NCBI GenBank assembly: GCA_036785325.1
Contig: JAXIVH010000163.1
Location: forward strand, 238,830 to 302,829
Length of the DNA: 64,000 bases
Source: Urophycis tenuis
Lineage: Eukaryota > Chordata > Actinopteri > Gadiformes > Phycidae
Reading direction: 5' to 3'
The first letter of the stretch is position 1. The number at the start of each line of letters is the position of its first letter. The notes below the pieces were generated by a model that was not told the origin of the DNA, made no database searches, and was given only the letters and a program-made list of their open reading frames with translations. Below, one piece after another: positions 1 to 12,544 of this stretch. A program made the position numbers and the translations under genes.

Positions 1-1966
1 AGGAATATCTATCCCGCAGTTTGAATGGCTTGGTAATGAGGGCCGCGAATCTGCCGCCGGCGCAGCGCAAACATAAATTCACGAAAATAAATTCCAATGG
101 TTTTAGAGACACCGCACCTGTCCGGATGCCCTGCAAAGCATCACGACAACACCTGAGTGTCAGTTCCTCTCCTAAGTTATGCGGGGTGTTTGCGTCTCTT
201 TTTGTTGTTTTTTTCCCGTCCTCGTCCATCTCCTGATCGGAGCTAAAGATGTCAAAGTTAGCAGTGCCTTTGTGAGCTAGCTATAAAAAAAACGGCAAAT
301 AATTGCCGTGTTAATTTTGGACCAAGGAAGGAAAACATGTTTCGCCAGTCTACCCAACTATCAATCTAACTATCATCTCCATCTCTGTCGTATGGGGAGC
401 CATTATTACATATGCCCCGTAATTGGGCATAATTAAAAGGCGCCTAAGTGGGGTAATTAATGTCAGTTGTCAAGCACTCAAAGGCTGTGCCGAGGATAAT
501 GGCTCCCTGTTGCTTTGGCGGAAAGACCTTTGGATTCTGGGAGAGACTTTTGATTGCAATTATCTGACCTTTTGGTACACATGAATGATGCAGGTAATCA
601 CCAAATCATTTCAGTCAACATCGTTTTCCATGTGCTAAGGCAGACCGTCGCACACCGGGCCCAGGGTTATTTTACCCTGACGCAATGTGTTTCTCACAAA
701 GCTACACGAGTCACCGAACACGGCGGGGTGAGGCTTAAAGGGACAGGACAGCACAGATGTCTTTCGGTTGGAGCGCCGTTTGTCTGTGAGCGCTCCTCGT
801 GATTGGGTGAAATGGGGCCAAAAGATTCTTCTGAGGCCAGCGCCACTTGTGCTGTGTGACTGGCCGTAAGATTGTCTATCACTGGGAAAGTAACAAGTTT
901 CACCAAACACTACAAACCTAGAAAATGACTTTGTATTTGTTTGTTTATCTCAAGGTAAGTGTACATGTAATACATATTGTATTATCATGACTAAAGGTTA
1001 ATGGTATTTTACACATTTATCACACATTTGTCACATATTATAGATTGATAATTGGACCTCACCAAATAATCTATTCATGACTTCAAAATAGAAGTTATTA
1101 CACTGTTAAATAACCAAGCGGGGATTTTACTTTGCTTTGTTTCTGTTGGAGTTAATGCTTCAAGAAGTCGGTGTAATGTGGAACAATTTAGCGAGGCTTT
1201 GGGATGTAAAACAGAAGTAACTGCTTGTCATTTTAAGCAGTTCAACCATCACAGCCACGTCATGTTCAGCAACTGCCGACCGTTGGACATGTACGAGAGA
1301 AAGAAAAAAAAATCCACAAGTGGTTTGAACTGAGATCAAAGGGTCGCTTTCATAGGCCTTCAGTTCAATCCATGATTCACATAATATTATTAATGCATGA
1401 CCTCCAACACAAATGTAGCACGGCCCATACAGACGGGGAACAATATTTATGGATTTCATGCATGTCCGGTCGCAACCACATGAATGGAATCCGCAATCGA
1501 GTCATTTAGCTTTGAGCTTCGCAGAACAAACCCACAAGGTTCATTCTACCTGGGTGGTCATTCACAATGTCTCTGTTCTAAACACTAGAAGCACCAGAGG
1601 GGCATATTCTCAATATCAATACTATTTTTCATTTATTAATTCATCAGACTCTTTTGATCGAAAGCAACTTATTTAGATACACACTATCTTCAGTAACAGG
1701 GAGCAGAGGCAGCTTGCTGAAGGATGGCTATAGGGGAGATGTTAGCGGGTTAGAAACCCAGAACTTCTCATGAGGGAGTCGGTGCACACTAAGCACCCAG
1801 ATTCTGACCCTTGCCAATCCACATAATTCTGTTCTCTCCTTGGAAGCGCTAGCGTCATTTCTCCATCTGAATCTGGGTGTTGTCACCCCGAAGAAAAAAC
1901 ACCACCCATCACTCATTTCGGACTTCACTTCCAGGAACTCCCCTGACTACTTTCCCACCATTGGGG

Positions 1967-2028
<62 letters not shown>

Positions 2029-2339
2029 ACCTGTGAGGTTGAGTATGTGGTCTGTGCTCCTGTTGTTCCTCCACCTGTTTTTTTTTTTTTTTTTTTGAGA
2101 GAGAAAAAATCTGCTTACTTTGGAGCTTATTGAGCAGAATGAGTCATACACGCGGAAGAAACGTGACTGCAAAGCGAAAGGTACGGGGGGCTCACCAACA
2201 AGGGGAGGGGGGATAAGGGGGGTGTCCCCAGACAGACTGTGAGAACGTCTGTGGGAGTCAATGATCCAAAAGTGGATTGCAGCACGTCTTTCGACTGCTG
2301 AATCCACAAAGTGAATTTACCTATTGCAAATAAGCAGCC
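1..2339. other. Intron sequence, no gene seen
   Basis: No coding region, RNA gene or recognised transposon is visible. The sequence is mostly unique and moderately AT-rich, with a (CA)n microsatellite at about 1970-2028 and a T run at 2078-2096. The nearest supported exon on the + strand begins at 29446 and starts in mid-protein, so this stretch most likely belongs to the long intron before it. That placement is inference, because the upstream exons are outside the window. Confidence 0.6.
1970..2028. repeat. (CA)n microsatellite
   Basis: An uninterrupted CA dinucleotide run of about 29 units. It reads as a Thr-His or Cys-Val polymer in translation, which has no coding meaning. Confidence 0.98.
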
Positions 2340-2407
2340 TTCTGAACAGGGACGTGAACCCTGGACCCTCAGATTAGAAGTCTGAAGCTCCACCAGCTAC
2401 CCAGGCT
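2340..2407 (-). pseudogene. tRNA-Arg(UCU)-like pseudogene or SINE head
   Basis: On the minus strand the sequence folds partly like a tRNA. It has a 4-bp D stem (AGCT/AGCT), a perfect 5-bp anticodon stem around the loop CTTCTAA (anticodon TCT), and a perfect 5-bp T stem CAGGG/CCCTG enclosing TTCACGT, a good B box. The acceptor stem does not pair, so it is unlikely to make a functional tRNA. It sits next to a second tRNA-like unit on the opposite strand, and a diverged copy of its core recurs near 4890-4970. It could be a decayed tRNA gene from a cluster or the head of a SINE. Confidence 0.6.
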
Positions 2408-2427
2408 TCAAAAACACTATATTGTTT

Positions 2428-2500
2428 GGGGGATTAGCTCAAACGGTAGAGGGCTCGCTCAGCATGCGAGACGTAGCGAGATCGATGCCTGCATTCTCCT
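2428..2500 (+). pseudogene. tRNA-Ala(AGC)-like pseudogene
   Basis: 73 bases match the layout of eukaryotic tRNA-Ala(AGC): acceptor GGGGGAT pairing with ATTCTCC through G-T wobbles, the A box TTAGCTCAAACGGTAGAG, a perfect anticodon stem CTCGC/GCGAG, and anticodon AGC. Two changes argue against function. Position 33 before the anticodon is C instead of the near-invariant T, and the T stem has an A-C mismatch. No T-run terminator follows closely. Its 3' flank is repeated, diverged, near 4640-4770, so it is part of a duplicated unit. Confidence 0.75.
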
Positions 2501-2639
2501 ATCTATGGAATTCTTCACCATTTCACAATGGTCTCCCTTTCAACTAAAGAGAATTGTCTGCTGCTTTGTTGCTAAACCGTGACCTTGGACAGTGTCAATT
2601 ATTTCATTAAAATAGAGAAAGATGTACTCTGAATTGCAA

Positions 2640-3310
2640 CATCAGACAAAGCACCTTCCAGTGGATAGCGCTGCTTTTCATCAGCTCTGCAGACCTTTGA
2701 TCGAGTCCTGCCAAGAGCACCATCAATTGACATAGAAAGTGATTTTAGAAACAATGCTACGTGAACTGTAATGTCAGTTACGACCTTCTGACCTTCATAT
2801 CCTCCTGAGACCCAGCCCATTGACTTATCTCCTCTATTCTTCAACTACTCTATCACTCTATCACCTTTTCCTTGGTTCCCAGGAGGTTATAACAAGTGTT
2901 TCTGTGGTCCAGCTGTCTCAACCTAACAGGGAGCTGTGGTTTAGAGACCTGGGTTCAATTTCCAGCAAGAACGCTCCTCCTTGAAGTCCACGTTCATGTT
3001 TTAAACAATGTTACGTGAATTGTAAAGTAAGATACAACCTTTGACTTCCTAGACACTCAGTGGCTCAGTGGTGTCGTGGGTAGTACCTGTCGGCTGTCTC
3101 TTCTGGTGACATGGGTTCAACTCAAGCCGAGAACACTCTACTTGCAGTCATTTGTTCTTACAACAAATATCAAATTGTAAAATCTGAATTGTGAAACAAA
3201 GGATGAACTCTCACCCTGTCACCATGTCGGTGCCTCTGTGGTGCAAGTGAGAAAGCTGTTGGTTATCTCTTCCGAAGACGTGGGATCAATTCCCGAGGGA
3301 GTGCATTCAA
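2640..3310 (+). repeat. Decayed tandem tRNA-headed repeats
   Basis: At least three units in the same orientation carry B-box-like motifs (GGGTTCAATTTCC near 2948, GGGTTCAACTC near 3114, GGGATCAATTCCC near 3282). They are followed by related tails with an 'aca..atgttacgtgaattgtaa' core and 'aaccttt/tgac', seen near 2750-2790, 2995-3045 and 3150-3200. The units are diverged and about 160-260 bases apart. They may be relics of a tRNA gene array or a tRNA-derived SINE amplified in tandem; the sequence alone does not decide. Confidence 0.55.
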
Positions 3311-3311
3311 A

Positions 3312-3520
3312 GCAATCCATAGATGGATTGCTGTGAATCCACCCGGGAAGTGTGAGTACATCCATGTATTACCATAGTTATGAATAGATGGTTGTTAATG
3401 AGTGTACCCATGGGTGCATTAATTCACAGTCATTCCTATGGACACTGAAGGGATGGTTGTGAATGGGGTCATCCATCCATTGCTACGTAAATGGATGGAT
3501 GAGGGGGTGGATGGGGAACT
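3312..3520. repeat. Degenerate GGATGGAT-type repeats
   Basis: Loose, imperfect repetition of ATGGATGG/ATCCATCC words on both strands, with no fixed period. No coding potential is evident. Confidence 0.5.
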
Positions 3521-3689
3521 TGAATGCATGGCTTCAAAATACAACTGACAGCTCACTCACCAGAGACACTGTGTTTGTTTTAAAAATATAAGGCCATATT
3601 TTACTAAAATTTGGTACCTACAGCCCTACCTACACTTGTGCCACTAAGACGCTTCCAATGTATTTATCTAAGTTTGTAATTGACAAAAA

Positions 3690-4607
3690 AATGGCTGCAC
3701 TGACTTTAGACTTGATAAAAACACAGTGGTCCAACACCAGCAAATGACATGGCTCGCAAAATCATCACTGACTGTGGACACTTCACACTGGACCTCAAGC
3801 TACTTGGATTCCGTGTCTGTCCACTCTTCCTCCAGTCTCTGGGACCTTGATTTCCAAATGAAAGGCAGAATGTGCTTTCCTCTGAAAAGAGGACTTTGAA
3901 CCACTCAGCAACAGTCCAGTCCCGTTTCTCCTTAGCCCAAGTAAGACGCTTCTGATGTCGTCTCTGGTTCAGGAGTGGAATACGTCTGTGTGCGGTGGCT
4001 CTTGAAGCACTTACTCCAGCCACAGTCCACTTCTTGTGCTTCCTCCCCAAATTCTTGAACTGCCTTTGCTTCACAATCCTCAACCCTCCCAAGGCTGCCG
4101 CTATCTCTATTGCTTTTTTTTTTTTTTTTTTACCACACTTTTTCCTTCCACTCAACTGCCCATTGATATGCTTGGATGCAGCACTCTGTGAACAGCCAGT
4201 TTACTTGACCTCAATGACCTTTTGACCCTCCTTGTGGAGGGTGTCAATGACTATCTTCTGGACAACTGTCAAGTCAGCGGTCTTCCCCATGATGGTGAGC
4301 CTACCGAACCAGACTGAGAGATAATTTAAAGGCTCTGGAAACCTTTGCAGGTGTTTTGAGTTAATTAGCTGATTAGAGTGTGACACCATGAGTCTACAAC
4401 GTTGAACTTGTTCACAATATTCCAATTTTCTGAGACACTTGACTATTGGGTTGTCATAAGCCATCATCATCAAAATTAAAATAAACAAACGCTTGAAATA
4501 TATCACTCTGTGTAATGAATCTATATAATATGTGAGTTTCACCTTTTGAATTGAACAACTGAAATAAATTCACTTTGATGATACTCAAATGTATTGAGAT
4601 GCACCTG
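3690..4607 (-). mobile_element. Tc1/mariner transposon, truncated
   Basis: Read on the minus strand, the element begins at its terminal repeat (CAGGTGCATCTCAATAC, complement of 4591-4607). It carries a transposase start MGKTADLTVVQK near 4280, a helix-turn-helix part and the middle of the DDE domain (KVLFSEES, near 3865), then stops near 3690 with no second terminal repeat. The frame is broken near 4200, and a T/A run lies inside the gene. The first catalytic Asp, normally in a VLFSDES context, is Glu here. The C-terminal catalytic residues are missing, so it is a dead copy. It splits a duplicated tRNA-like region (2340-2640 versus 4616-5110). Confidence 0.9.
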
Positions 4608-4615
4608 CATGTAGT

Positions 4616-5110
4616 AAAGGGAATTAGCTGTAGGTAGTGGAATTGACACCTTCATTCTCCAATCTATTGCATTCCTCTGCCTTTCACACGTTCTCCATTT
4701 CAACGAGAGTTACATATGCTTTGTTGCTGGCCATGACCTTTGACGGGGTCAATGATTTCATGACAACAGAGGAAAGGAACATGAAAAGGCGTAAAGTGCT
4801 GTATAGGACAAGATCTGTACACTCTTTGTAAAGACTCAATGATCACACATGGCGTCTTTAAACAGTCCCTTAAAAGCAAGTATGAAGCTATCTATTGCAA
4901 CCTAAGCAGCCAGCTCAACAGGGCCTTGATCTGCTCTCCCAGCTGTGCTACCCAGGCTCCACGAAAGTCACGTTGTTTCTCGTGATCAGAGGTAGCGAGA
5001 GGTAACGCGATCTGGAGAGCTGGACTCTCGCACCGTGAGGTGGGTACTTCTATTCTGGATGTCCTTTATATAGTACGGGGAAATTAGCTCCAATGATAGA
5101 GCGCCTGCTT
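4616..5110. repeat. Second copy of tRNA-like duplicated unit
   Basis: 4616-4770 resembles the 3' part and downstream flank of the tRNA-Ala-like unit at 2428-2640, with shared words such as gctttgttgct, gacctt and tcaatgatttcat. 4879-4975 resembles 2316-2410 (attgcaa..taagcagcc, aacaggg, gctacccaggct). On its minus strand that part has a good A box, TAGCACAGCTGGGAGAGC. 5079-5110 resembles the 5' half of tRNA-Ala and runs into a CA repeat. The order, 3' half then 5' half, is what a tandem array with a unit of about 2 kb would give. Confidence 0.6.
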
Positions 5111-5120
5111 TACTTTTCAT

Positions 5121-5151
<31 letters not shown>

Positions 5152-5386
5152 GACACACGCACACGCACACAGACGCACCACCTGCGAGGCTGAGTATGAG
5201 TAGGGAGAGAGGGCGAGAGATTTTTTCTCTCCTTCGTCTTCATCCCCTCCCCCCCTCCCCTCTCCAAACGGTGCCACATGGGATTCATTTCCTCTGAACA
5301 TATACGATACTCCAGAGCATTTCAGGGCTCGCAGCACAAAAGCAGATGTATGTCTCCCCAGCCGCATGTCTTTTCTCTAACCTTCT

Positions 5387-5425
<39 letters not shown>

Positions 5426-6377
5426 CCACCCTCCCCTCACGCCGTTCTTCAGGCAAAGCATGATTACCTGAATTTAATGAGATTTTTTTTTTTAATGTGA
5501 TTCTTTTTTTTTTTTTTCTTTTTACAATATTTTCTCTCCTTTTATGCGATCCCCGGGAGACGAGCCGTGCGCCGCTCTCCAACGTAAACAGCGTAGTTCT
5601 TTTTTTTTTTTTTGCACGGGGGTCGGCTGCGCCTTTCTATATAAAGTACACGCGCTTCCCACGGTCTCTCGTCGTCTCCACAAACCCCAACCCCTTGCTT
5701 CGGGTTTTTTTGTGTGTTTGTTTTTGGCGTCAGCTTCCCGAGCAGGTGTGTGTCTGTCAGCGGAGGACTGGAGTAATGTCGGTGCTTTGTCTCCTCGTAG
5801 GGGGCTTTTCATCTTTGCCTCGTTGCGCAACGTATCATGCATCCCCCCCCCCCCCCTTTTTTTTGGCAGGTTATGATGTATGCAGAGGAACTTGCATGAA
5901 CACAAGTAGCCTACACACACACACACACACGCACATACAAATGCACGGCATTCATATGCAATCCATATAAGATCATTTGCACTGTCGCCCGTCAAAGGAA
6001 AGACTTCCGACACTGTGATGTGTTTTTTTTTTCCGCCGTCCACATTTCACGCACCATATGTTGTTATCATAATGAGTTGTCATTTTATTTCCTCGCCGAT
6101 GTCTCAAGTTAGTCAGCATCTTTACTGGGAAAATGCCAGTCATTACATGGAATAATTAGTTCGCGGCGCAATGACAGAAACGGTATTGATTCATTCTGTC
6201 GTCAGTTGGCTCTGAAGGCGTCCGACCGATTTGTCAGCGCATCTCTAGAACTAATAGTAATACAACTCTCCTCGCTAAGGCTGATATGCTTACTATAGGG
6301 AGTCCCTATATTGTGCCCTGACACAGTGTGTCGTCCCTATTAGGGACGATACCCTTTTCTGGACAGAAATGTAGGCC

Positions 6378-6416
<39 letters not shown>

Positions 6417-7752
6417 CCTAATAACAGACACGTAGGGTACAAAGGCAATAAACAATACTCTTGAGCTCCATAGCTTTCAGGGTACGAACTGAGGACAGGA
6501 AATGCTAATGCTAATGGGTTCTGGCTATGACACGATGCACACATCTGAGGTAAAACCTTGGCGAGGCTTTTTGATCCCTCGGACATCAGGCACCTAATGG
6601 AGTCGAACATTTTGGGAATTTGCAGCACCAGTATCCCCCACTACTTTATTTTGTATATAAAAAGACTAAAAGTACTTATTTATCACAAATTATTCAAGGA
6701 CGATTTTTTTTTGCTGCGAGGTATGCGGCCTCATAAACTGTAACCTAGTAGTGACACAGTTTAATTATTAACCAGTAACCAAGTTTGTAGACCCAAGTGT
6801 ATGAATGTGAATTCAGGCTCTCGCACCCAAATCAGCCCTAAATGTGTTCCAAACTCACTCAAAAATACATAGATTAACTGTATCCATTCCCACAGACCCT
6901 TGGACCTGTTGAGCACATATCCTGGATACCCAGACAAAATCCCTCGTTTGTCTTCCTGGGAACTTTAGAACCCCGGGGCAGCTCTGTGTTCCTGTGGTCT
7001 CCATTCCTGGACTGTGGAGGTCATGGCTCGCTCCTGGGGGTCCTCAGCTGAAAGGAACCGTGGGAGTTGACAGCGCAGACAGCACCACCCTACACGTGCT
7101 GCTCGGGACACCGGAGGTGGACTGGAACGCTGCCTTGATCTGGCAAAATGTCAACCAAATTGGCCTTGGTTTCCCCGAGACCCTTCTGGTGGTCTCCAGG
7201 GGAGGCGGGGGGGGGGGGGGGGGGGGGGCAGCTGTTCTCAGGCTTTTTCTTTCTCCTTTTCCCGTTTTTTGTTTTTGTAAAAAATAAAAAAAGAGAGGAA
7301 AAAAAAAAAGCTGATGACGACCATATGTTTCGGTGAGACGTGGTAATAACGGCACTTGCCGGAGAGTTCACTTTCCTCGGCGATATCTCATCGGCCCGGC
7401 TTCGCGTTGGGGAACCAGGCGAGCCAGGAGAGCGCGCTAACGCGGGAGCGCCCATTCATCATGGAGTCTGCACATGGACACCGCCACGACCCAAAGCCAA
7501 CAAGCGGCAGTCGTGTTTTGTTTTTTTGACAGCTAGCACCTTGCCGCCAATTCATCCCGTGGTCCTACGGTTCTGCACACGGTCCCCGTGTGCGGTTTCT
7601 AATCAACGGAAATATAAAGGCTGTGTGGGGTTTAGAAATAATTTCACGTAACTCTTCCCATTGGCTTGTTTTCGATGTATTACGTCCCGGGGTGGTGGTG
7701 GTGGTGGTGGTGGGGGGGGGGGGTTATGATATTTTGACATGTCTGGCAGATG

Positions 7753-7781
7753 TGGATCCACCACCATGGATGGTGGATCCA
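7753..7781. other. Perfect 11-bp hairpin
   Basis: Left arm tggatccacca (7753-7763), loop ccatgga, right arm tggtggatcca (7771-7781). It contains two BamHI-type GGATCC sites and a central CCATGG. No function is evident. Confidence 0.85.
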
Positions 7782-8120
7782 TGAGCTGTCTGCCCCAGTG
7801 AACGTAGTCATTAGGAAACTCTGGTCAGCCGCTGGTCGTTACCCCCCCCCCCCCCCCCCCCCCCTCCGCCTGTCCCCCCCTGTCCCCCCACCACCATCAC
7901 CACCGCCGTCTGGGGGGAAAACAAATTGCAGCCAAGACAGCTGAAGGAGACACGCTGGAGGAGGTGGAGGTGAAGGAGGCAGGGAGGGAAGGCAGGGAGG
8001 GAGGGAGGGCGGGCGGGGGGAGGGAGGAGATGGGAGGGACAGGAGAACAGTTTGAGTTGCTGAGGGACTGACGAGAGTGCCCATTAAAGTCACTGGTGCA
8101 TGGGAGAGGGTCATCATGCT

Positions 8121-8274
8121 GTGTGTGTGTGTGGTGTGTGTGTGTCTGTGTGTGTGTGTGTCTATGTGTGTGTGTCTGTGTCTGTGTGTGTGTGTGTGTG
8201 TGCGTGCGCGCGGGGAGAGCATCAGATAATGACACTTAGGAGTGAGCCATGAGTCCTGGCATTGATCTGCCAAC

Positions 8275-8305
<31 letters not shown>
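8121..8305. repeat. Facing (TG)n and (CA)n arrays
   Basis: An interrupted TG array (8121-8202) is followed after about 75 bases by a CA array (8276-8305). A single transcript could pair the two into a hairpin of about 30 bp. Confidence 0.9.
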
Positions 8306-8307
<2 letters not shown>

Positions 8308-9030
8308 CTCACGCTGCGGGGAAATAATGCTCTGAAACGCGAGGACACATCGCTCTGAATTTCCGCAGACACGACAGAGGACAGAAATAAATAGATCTTA
8401 ATATCCTGAGCGTCGCCGCGGAAACGGAATGAAAGAATGGAAACGCATTGGGGGGAGAAATGGGGGTGGGGGGGGGGGGGGGGCTGGGGGAGTTTGGGGT
8501 GGATCAGGAGTCTTTTTTTTGGGGGTGGTGGTGGTTTGTGTGTGGAAAGTCACAGGACATGGGGTGAAGTGACAAGGATTGTGACGGCAGCCGGGCGAGG
8601 CTTTGAGGCGCTGCAGACAGGATGGGGCTTTCTCTCTCTCTCTCTCTCTCTCTCTGACGCTGGCTGAGGAGAGCAGTAAATGAACTGAAGAAGTGCCATT
8701 CATTATTCTCTCTCTCTCTCTCTCTTTCTCGTTCACTTTCTGCTCCACTCACCTCTATTCTATCCCCCAGTCATAGAAGCCTTGCATGCACACACACACA
8801 CACACAACACACGCACGCACACACGCACACACACAAACCATCCACAGATAGTTTTTAAAATTTTAATTTGATAACCTACAGAGTTCATTACACAGCGATG
8901 CGGTGTTAATAATACATCGAGCTGGAACGTACAAATCCTGAAAATCCCATGCAAAACGGAATGCTACGAGCTTCCTCTGCCTGTGCGGAGGAGGAAGAGG
9001 AGGAGGAGGAGGAGGAGGAAGATCAGGATG

Positions 9031-12000
9031 CGGGGTGGTGGTGTCTCTGCCCTAGAGGATTTCCGGGAGCTGTCACCGTGTCTGCGAGACAGCTGAGTTT
9101 ATCTGTAGGCTGCCAGCGGAATTAATACAGATAAGCTAAAAATATGACAAAAGTTTCAAAGTATGGAGTCGGGAAGAGAGATTGTTCCCTTGTACTAAAC
9201 AGCACCAGTAAAGAGGAAGAGCCAGTGTATTTATATATATTTCATCTGTCCATCAAACCTGAATAGTGTCCTTAGTATTGAGATATTTATACATTTTTTA
9301 AGATATATTAAACATAAAACAGTAGGAAATTGTCTCATAAAACTATGTGCGTGACCCATGTTGTCAAGTGAAGTATTGGGCACAGAACGTTTTTGTCCTC
9401 TTAATTTTTACTGCATGGGATTCAAGGGTTTACTGCCTGAAATAAAATAGCTGACAAGTTTATGGGCATTGACCTCCATTTTTGAAAAAGGGAAGCAAAG
9501 TTTTAGTCCCATAATTCTTTTAGCCTGTGCCTAATTTCTGGATACGGTTCTGGCGATTCTTCCTACATTCAGTGATCATAATCTCTGAAGATGTGTGAAA
9601 AGAGCTGTATTTGAATATGAATCCTGGCCTGTCACCAGTATTATTAAAAGACTGACCAGTTCCCTATTCCTTTATACTTACTATATTCCGCCCGTCTTTT
9701 CTACTTTTTCTGAATGCTTAGGCTGACAATTGTCCATGAAACGGCGTTTTCTTTGTTTCAGGAAGTCTACCAGGGACCTGGCCTTCCTGTCTGACTGCAA
9801 TGTCACGAGGGATGATGGTGCTGGTGCAGGACCCGCCAGTTTGCCTCCTCCACAACGTCCACCCTTCCCATCCCTTGGAATCAGGGGATTATATTATTAA
9901 CCATGGCTCTTCTGCATGCAGAGATAGAAGCCTGACAAGCTAGCAGAAGTGGTCAACGTGCTCTACTCAGGGGAGGGGGGGGGGGGGGGGGGGGGTGTGG
10001 CGGCTTTTGGGGTCATGGCAGGTAGGCTGGGTGCGTGGCCGGGGGTTAGCTGGAGGTTTGTTATCGGCCCCTGGGGATTCTTGATGTTTAGAGCTTGGCC
10101 CAGGGTTCTGTAGGCTTTGGCAAAGGTGTTGACGATGCGTCCGGGGGGTCCTCTGCAGTGGCGCCCGGTCAACTATTTATCTTAAGTGGGGATAGACCAC
10201 TATTTAGCGAAAGTGCCAGCTAATGGATGACAAGACCCTGCGAGGTGGTTTATAAGCTCCCGGAGCCCTCCGTAGGTGACACAGTCAGCAGATACGTGAT
10301 TAAATTGACTTTGATGTCACCACGACCTCCACCCCCTTCGGTAAACTCCCCCATAAATATGTATGGTCAGCCACCTCGCGGCGCGGCCGAGCAGCTCGGA
10401 GATGTAGTGGAATTAGAAATATCATAAATCATGCCCCGGAGTAATCTAAAAAAAAAAAAAAAAAAGTACTTGTCACAATGACTGTCTGATTGTGTCTCTT
10501 GGAGGCGTCCAGAGTTTGACGCGTATCCCAGTTGGAACTCCATTCAGGCACAAGTTATTAAATTGGCTTTCTGCTGTACCCCCCCCCCCCCCCCCTCCCC
10601 ATCCCATTCAGTGCTCTAATAATACATCCTACATCTGCTTCTGAATACTTTTAAAGACAGGCTAATATCCTAGCTTAAGTAAACCAACTGGTCCACTGGC
10701 ACTGCTCTCTCTGTTTCCAGCTTTTTCCTGACCAAAGAAGGCAATCCTTCATCCTTGTTATGTATCTCTGTATCTCCCCAGCTCTCAGATGGTGTTTTTT
10801 TTGGTGTAGAGGGAAAACTGTACGGGGGGGGGGGGGGGGGGGGGATCTATATAATCAAATCCTATTAAAGCGCAATAAACAAGAAGACACTAATCCATCC
10901 CACGCGCACTCCTGCCAGCCCAGAGATGTGGCTCCTGTAAGACACTGGCTCTGGCGAGGCTGAGTGGTATTTAGTGGTACACCTACTCGTCCTGATTCAA
11001 CGGCATAAATTAACTGTAATTTTCGTTTTTAAGCGACTGCCGAGTGGGTAGCTGTTTGACTTTTGGGACGGTCTGATTGTCGCGATGGTAGGTCGAACCT
11101 GGCAAGCGCAAGAGGGACGAGACCTACGTTTTGGTGACACAACAGTGATGGCGGATGGCGTTCTCATTAGAACAACTGACAACTGTAATACGAAACAATA
11201 GATTCTGCCCGAGTGACTTAGGCTTTAATATTTGTAGTCTATTCATATTCAGGTAGCACAGAGTCTCTTATTGCTGACAATTTATTGAATTCATCCCATG
11301 ATTTTGTGGAAAATAAATTGGTGTTGCTTTACAAGATTATGTGATCGCGTTTTGGGGCAATAGCTTTTGGGAGTTAGTTTTCAGTTCATCAAAGACTTAC
11401 AGACCTCATCTCAGAATGTGTGTGCGGGACCGCTACCGCATCATAGCTAGTTAGCACCAATCTCTCTCTCTCCACCACAGCTTGTTTTGCCAGTTAATGG
11501 TTGCAGTGAAAAGTAAGGGAAAATAGACTCCCTTCTCACCAAAGTCCCCGTGAGGATTATGCCCTGTTTGAGGCACTTCCACACAACTGCTGGATGTGTT
11601 TCCCCCACGCGGTCAATACACTTCAGCGCAGTCTCTGTCCGACATCAGGACGTGGCAGTGGGTAAGCTGGTTAAAGGTGATCATTTTGGCGGGGAGTAGA
11701 TGTCCCTTTGTAGGCCTGAGAGAGGCTACACAGCGCAGGCTAGAGCACTTCTTCTGGTCGTATGTTCACCCGTCAATTTTTGGCTTTACTTTTGGTGGTG
11801 AAAATTATTTTGTGTTTCTTTTGGAGGTGCGTGTCGCACCGTGACACATCACATTAAAGATAAGGTATGGTGTTGGAGGCACCATACCTTACATTAAGTG
11901 CAGATTGGGTACATTTTGGATGCTAGCAGAAGTAATGCAGGGTAGGCGACGACTGCAAAATATTGGAGGTAACAGATTGGAGGTTAAATAGAATAGGCAA

Positions 12001-12182
12001 TTAGAGAGATTGAGTGAATCCATTTTCTATATTTTGCCATGTACAGTAAATCTGTCTTGTTTCCTTTAACTCCCTGTTGTACAAGTCTGTTGTGAATGGA
12101 CTCTTAATGTCATGATCTTAATGTAATAGTTTGGAGCAATTATACAACCTGTAGTATGCAGTTTGCTTTCTCTGCATAACAT

Positions 12183-12218
<36 letters not shown>

Positions 12219-12507
12219 GCACACACATACACCCAGACATGCACGCACAGACACACTGTGACACCGCACACATAAGGTGCACGATGATAGCCAACATTTC
12301 CCACCTTAAAGGGGAGATTAGGTCTTGTGCATCCCCCAGTATTCTCAATCCATCACTTCAATCACTGCTAATCCTCCTCTCTCTCTCTCTCTCTTCCTCT
12401 CTCTCTCTCTCTCTCCCTCTCTTTTTCGCTCTCCCTCTCCCCCTCTCGCACATTATCCCTCTCATTATCTATATTTTGGATAGGACCTGCTTTCCAAAAT
12501 ACACACG

Positions 12508-12544
<37 letters not shown>

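Larger units (their letters stand above)
5111..9030. other. Microsatellite-rich intron, no gene seen
   Basis: Contains (CA)n at about 5119-5170, 5391-5423, 5912-5930 and 6381-6414, 8276-8305 and 8788-8833. There is (TG)n at 8121-8202, (CT)n at 8632-8655 and 8706-8726, and G or C homopolymers near 7207-7228, 7844-7864 and 8466-8483. A GGA repeat is at 8988-9020. 6041-6200 is a low-repeat TAAT-rich stretch that could be a conserved non-coding element, but this is not testable here. No open frame with a recognisable protein family was found. Confidence 0.6.

Noticed and set aside
2428..2500. Functional tRNA-Ala gene
   Set aside because: Position 33 is C and the T stem has a mismatch. The unit also sits in a decayed repeat array, so it is called a pseudogene.
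9762..9900. Possible exon after a strong acceptor (tttgtttcag)
   Set aside because: The open frame after it has no similarity to type IIa phosphatases, and it runs into a stop without a clear donor.
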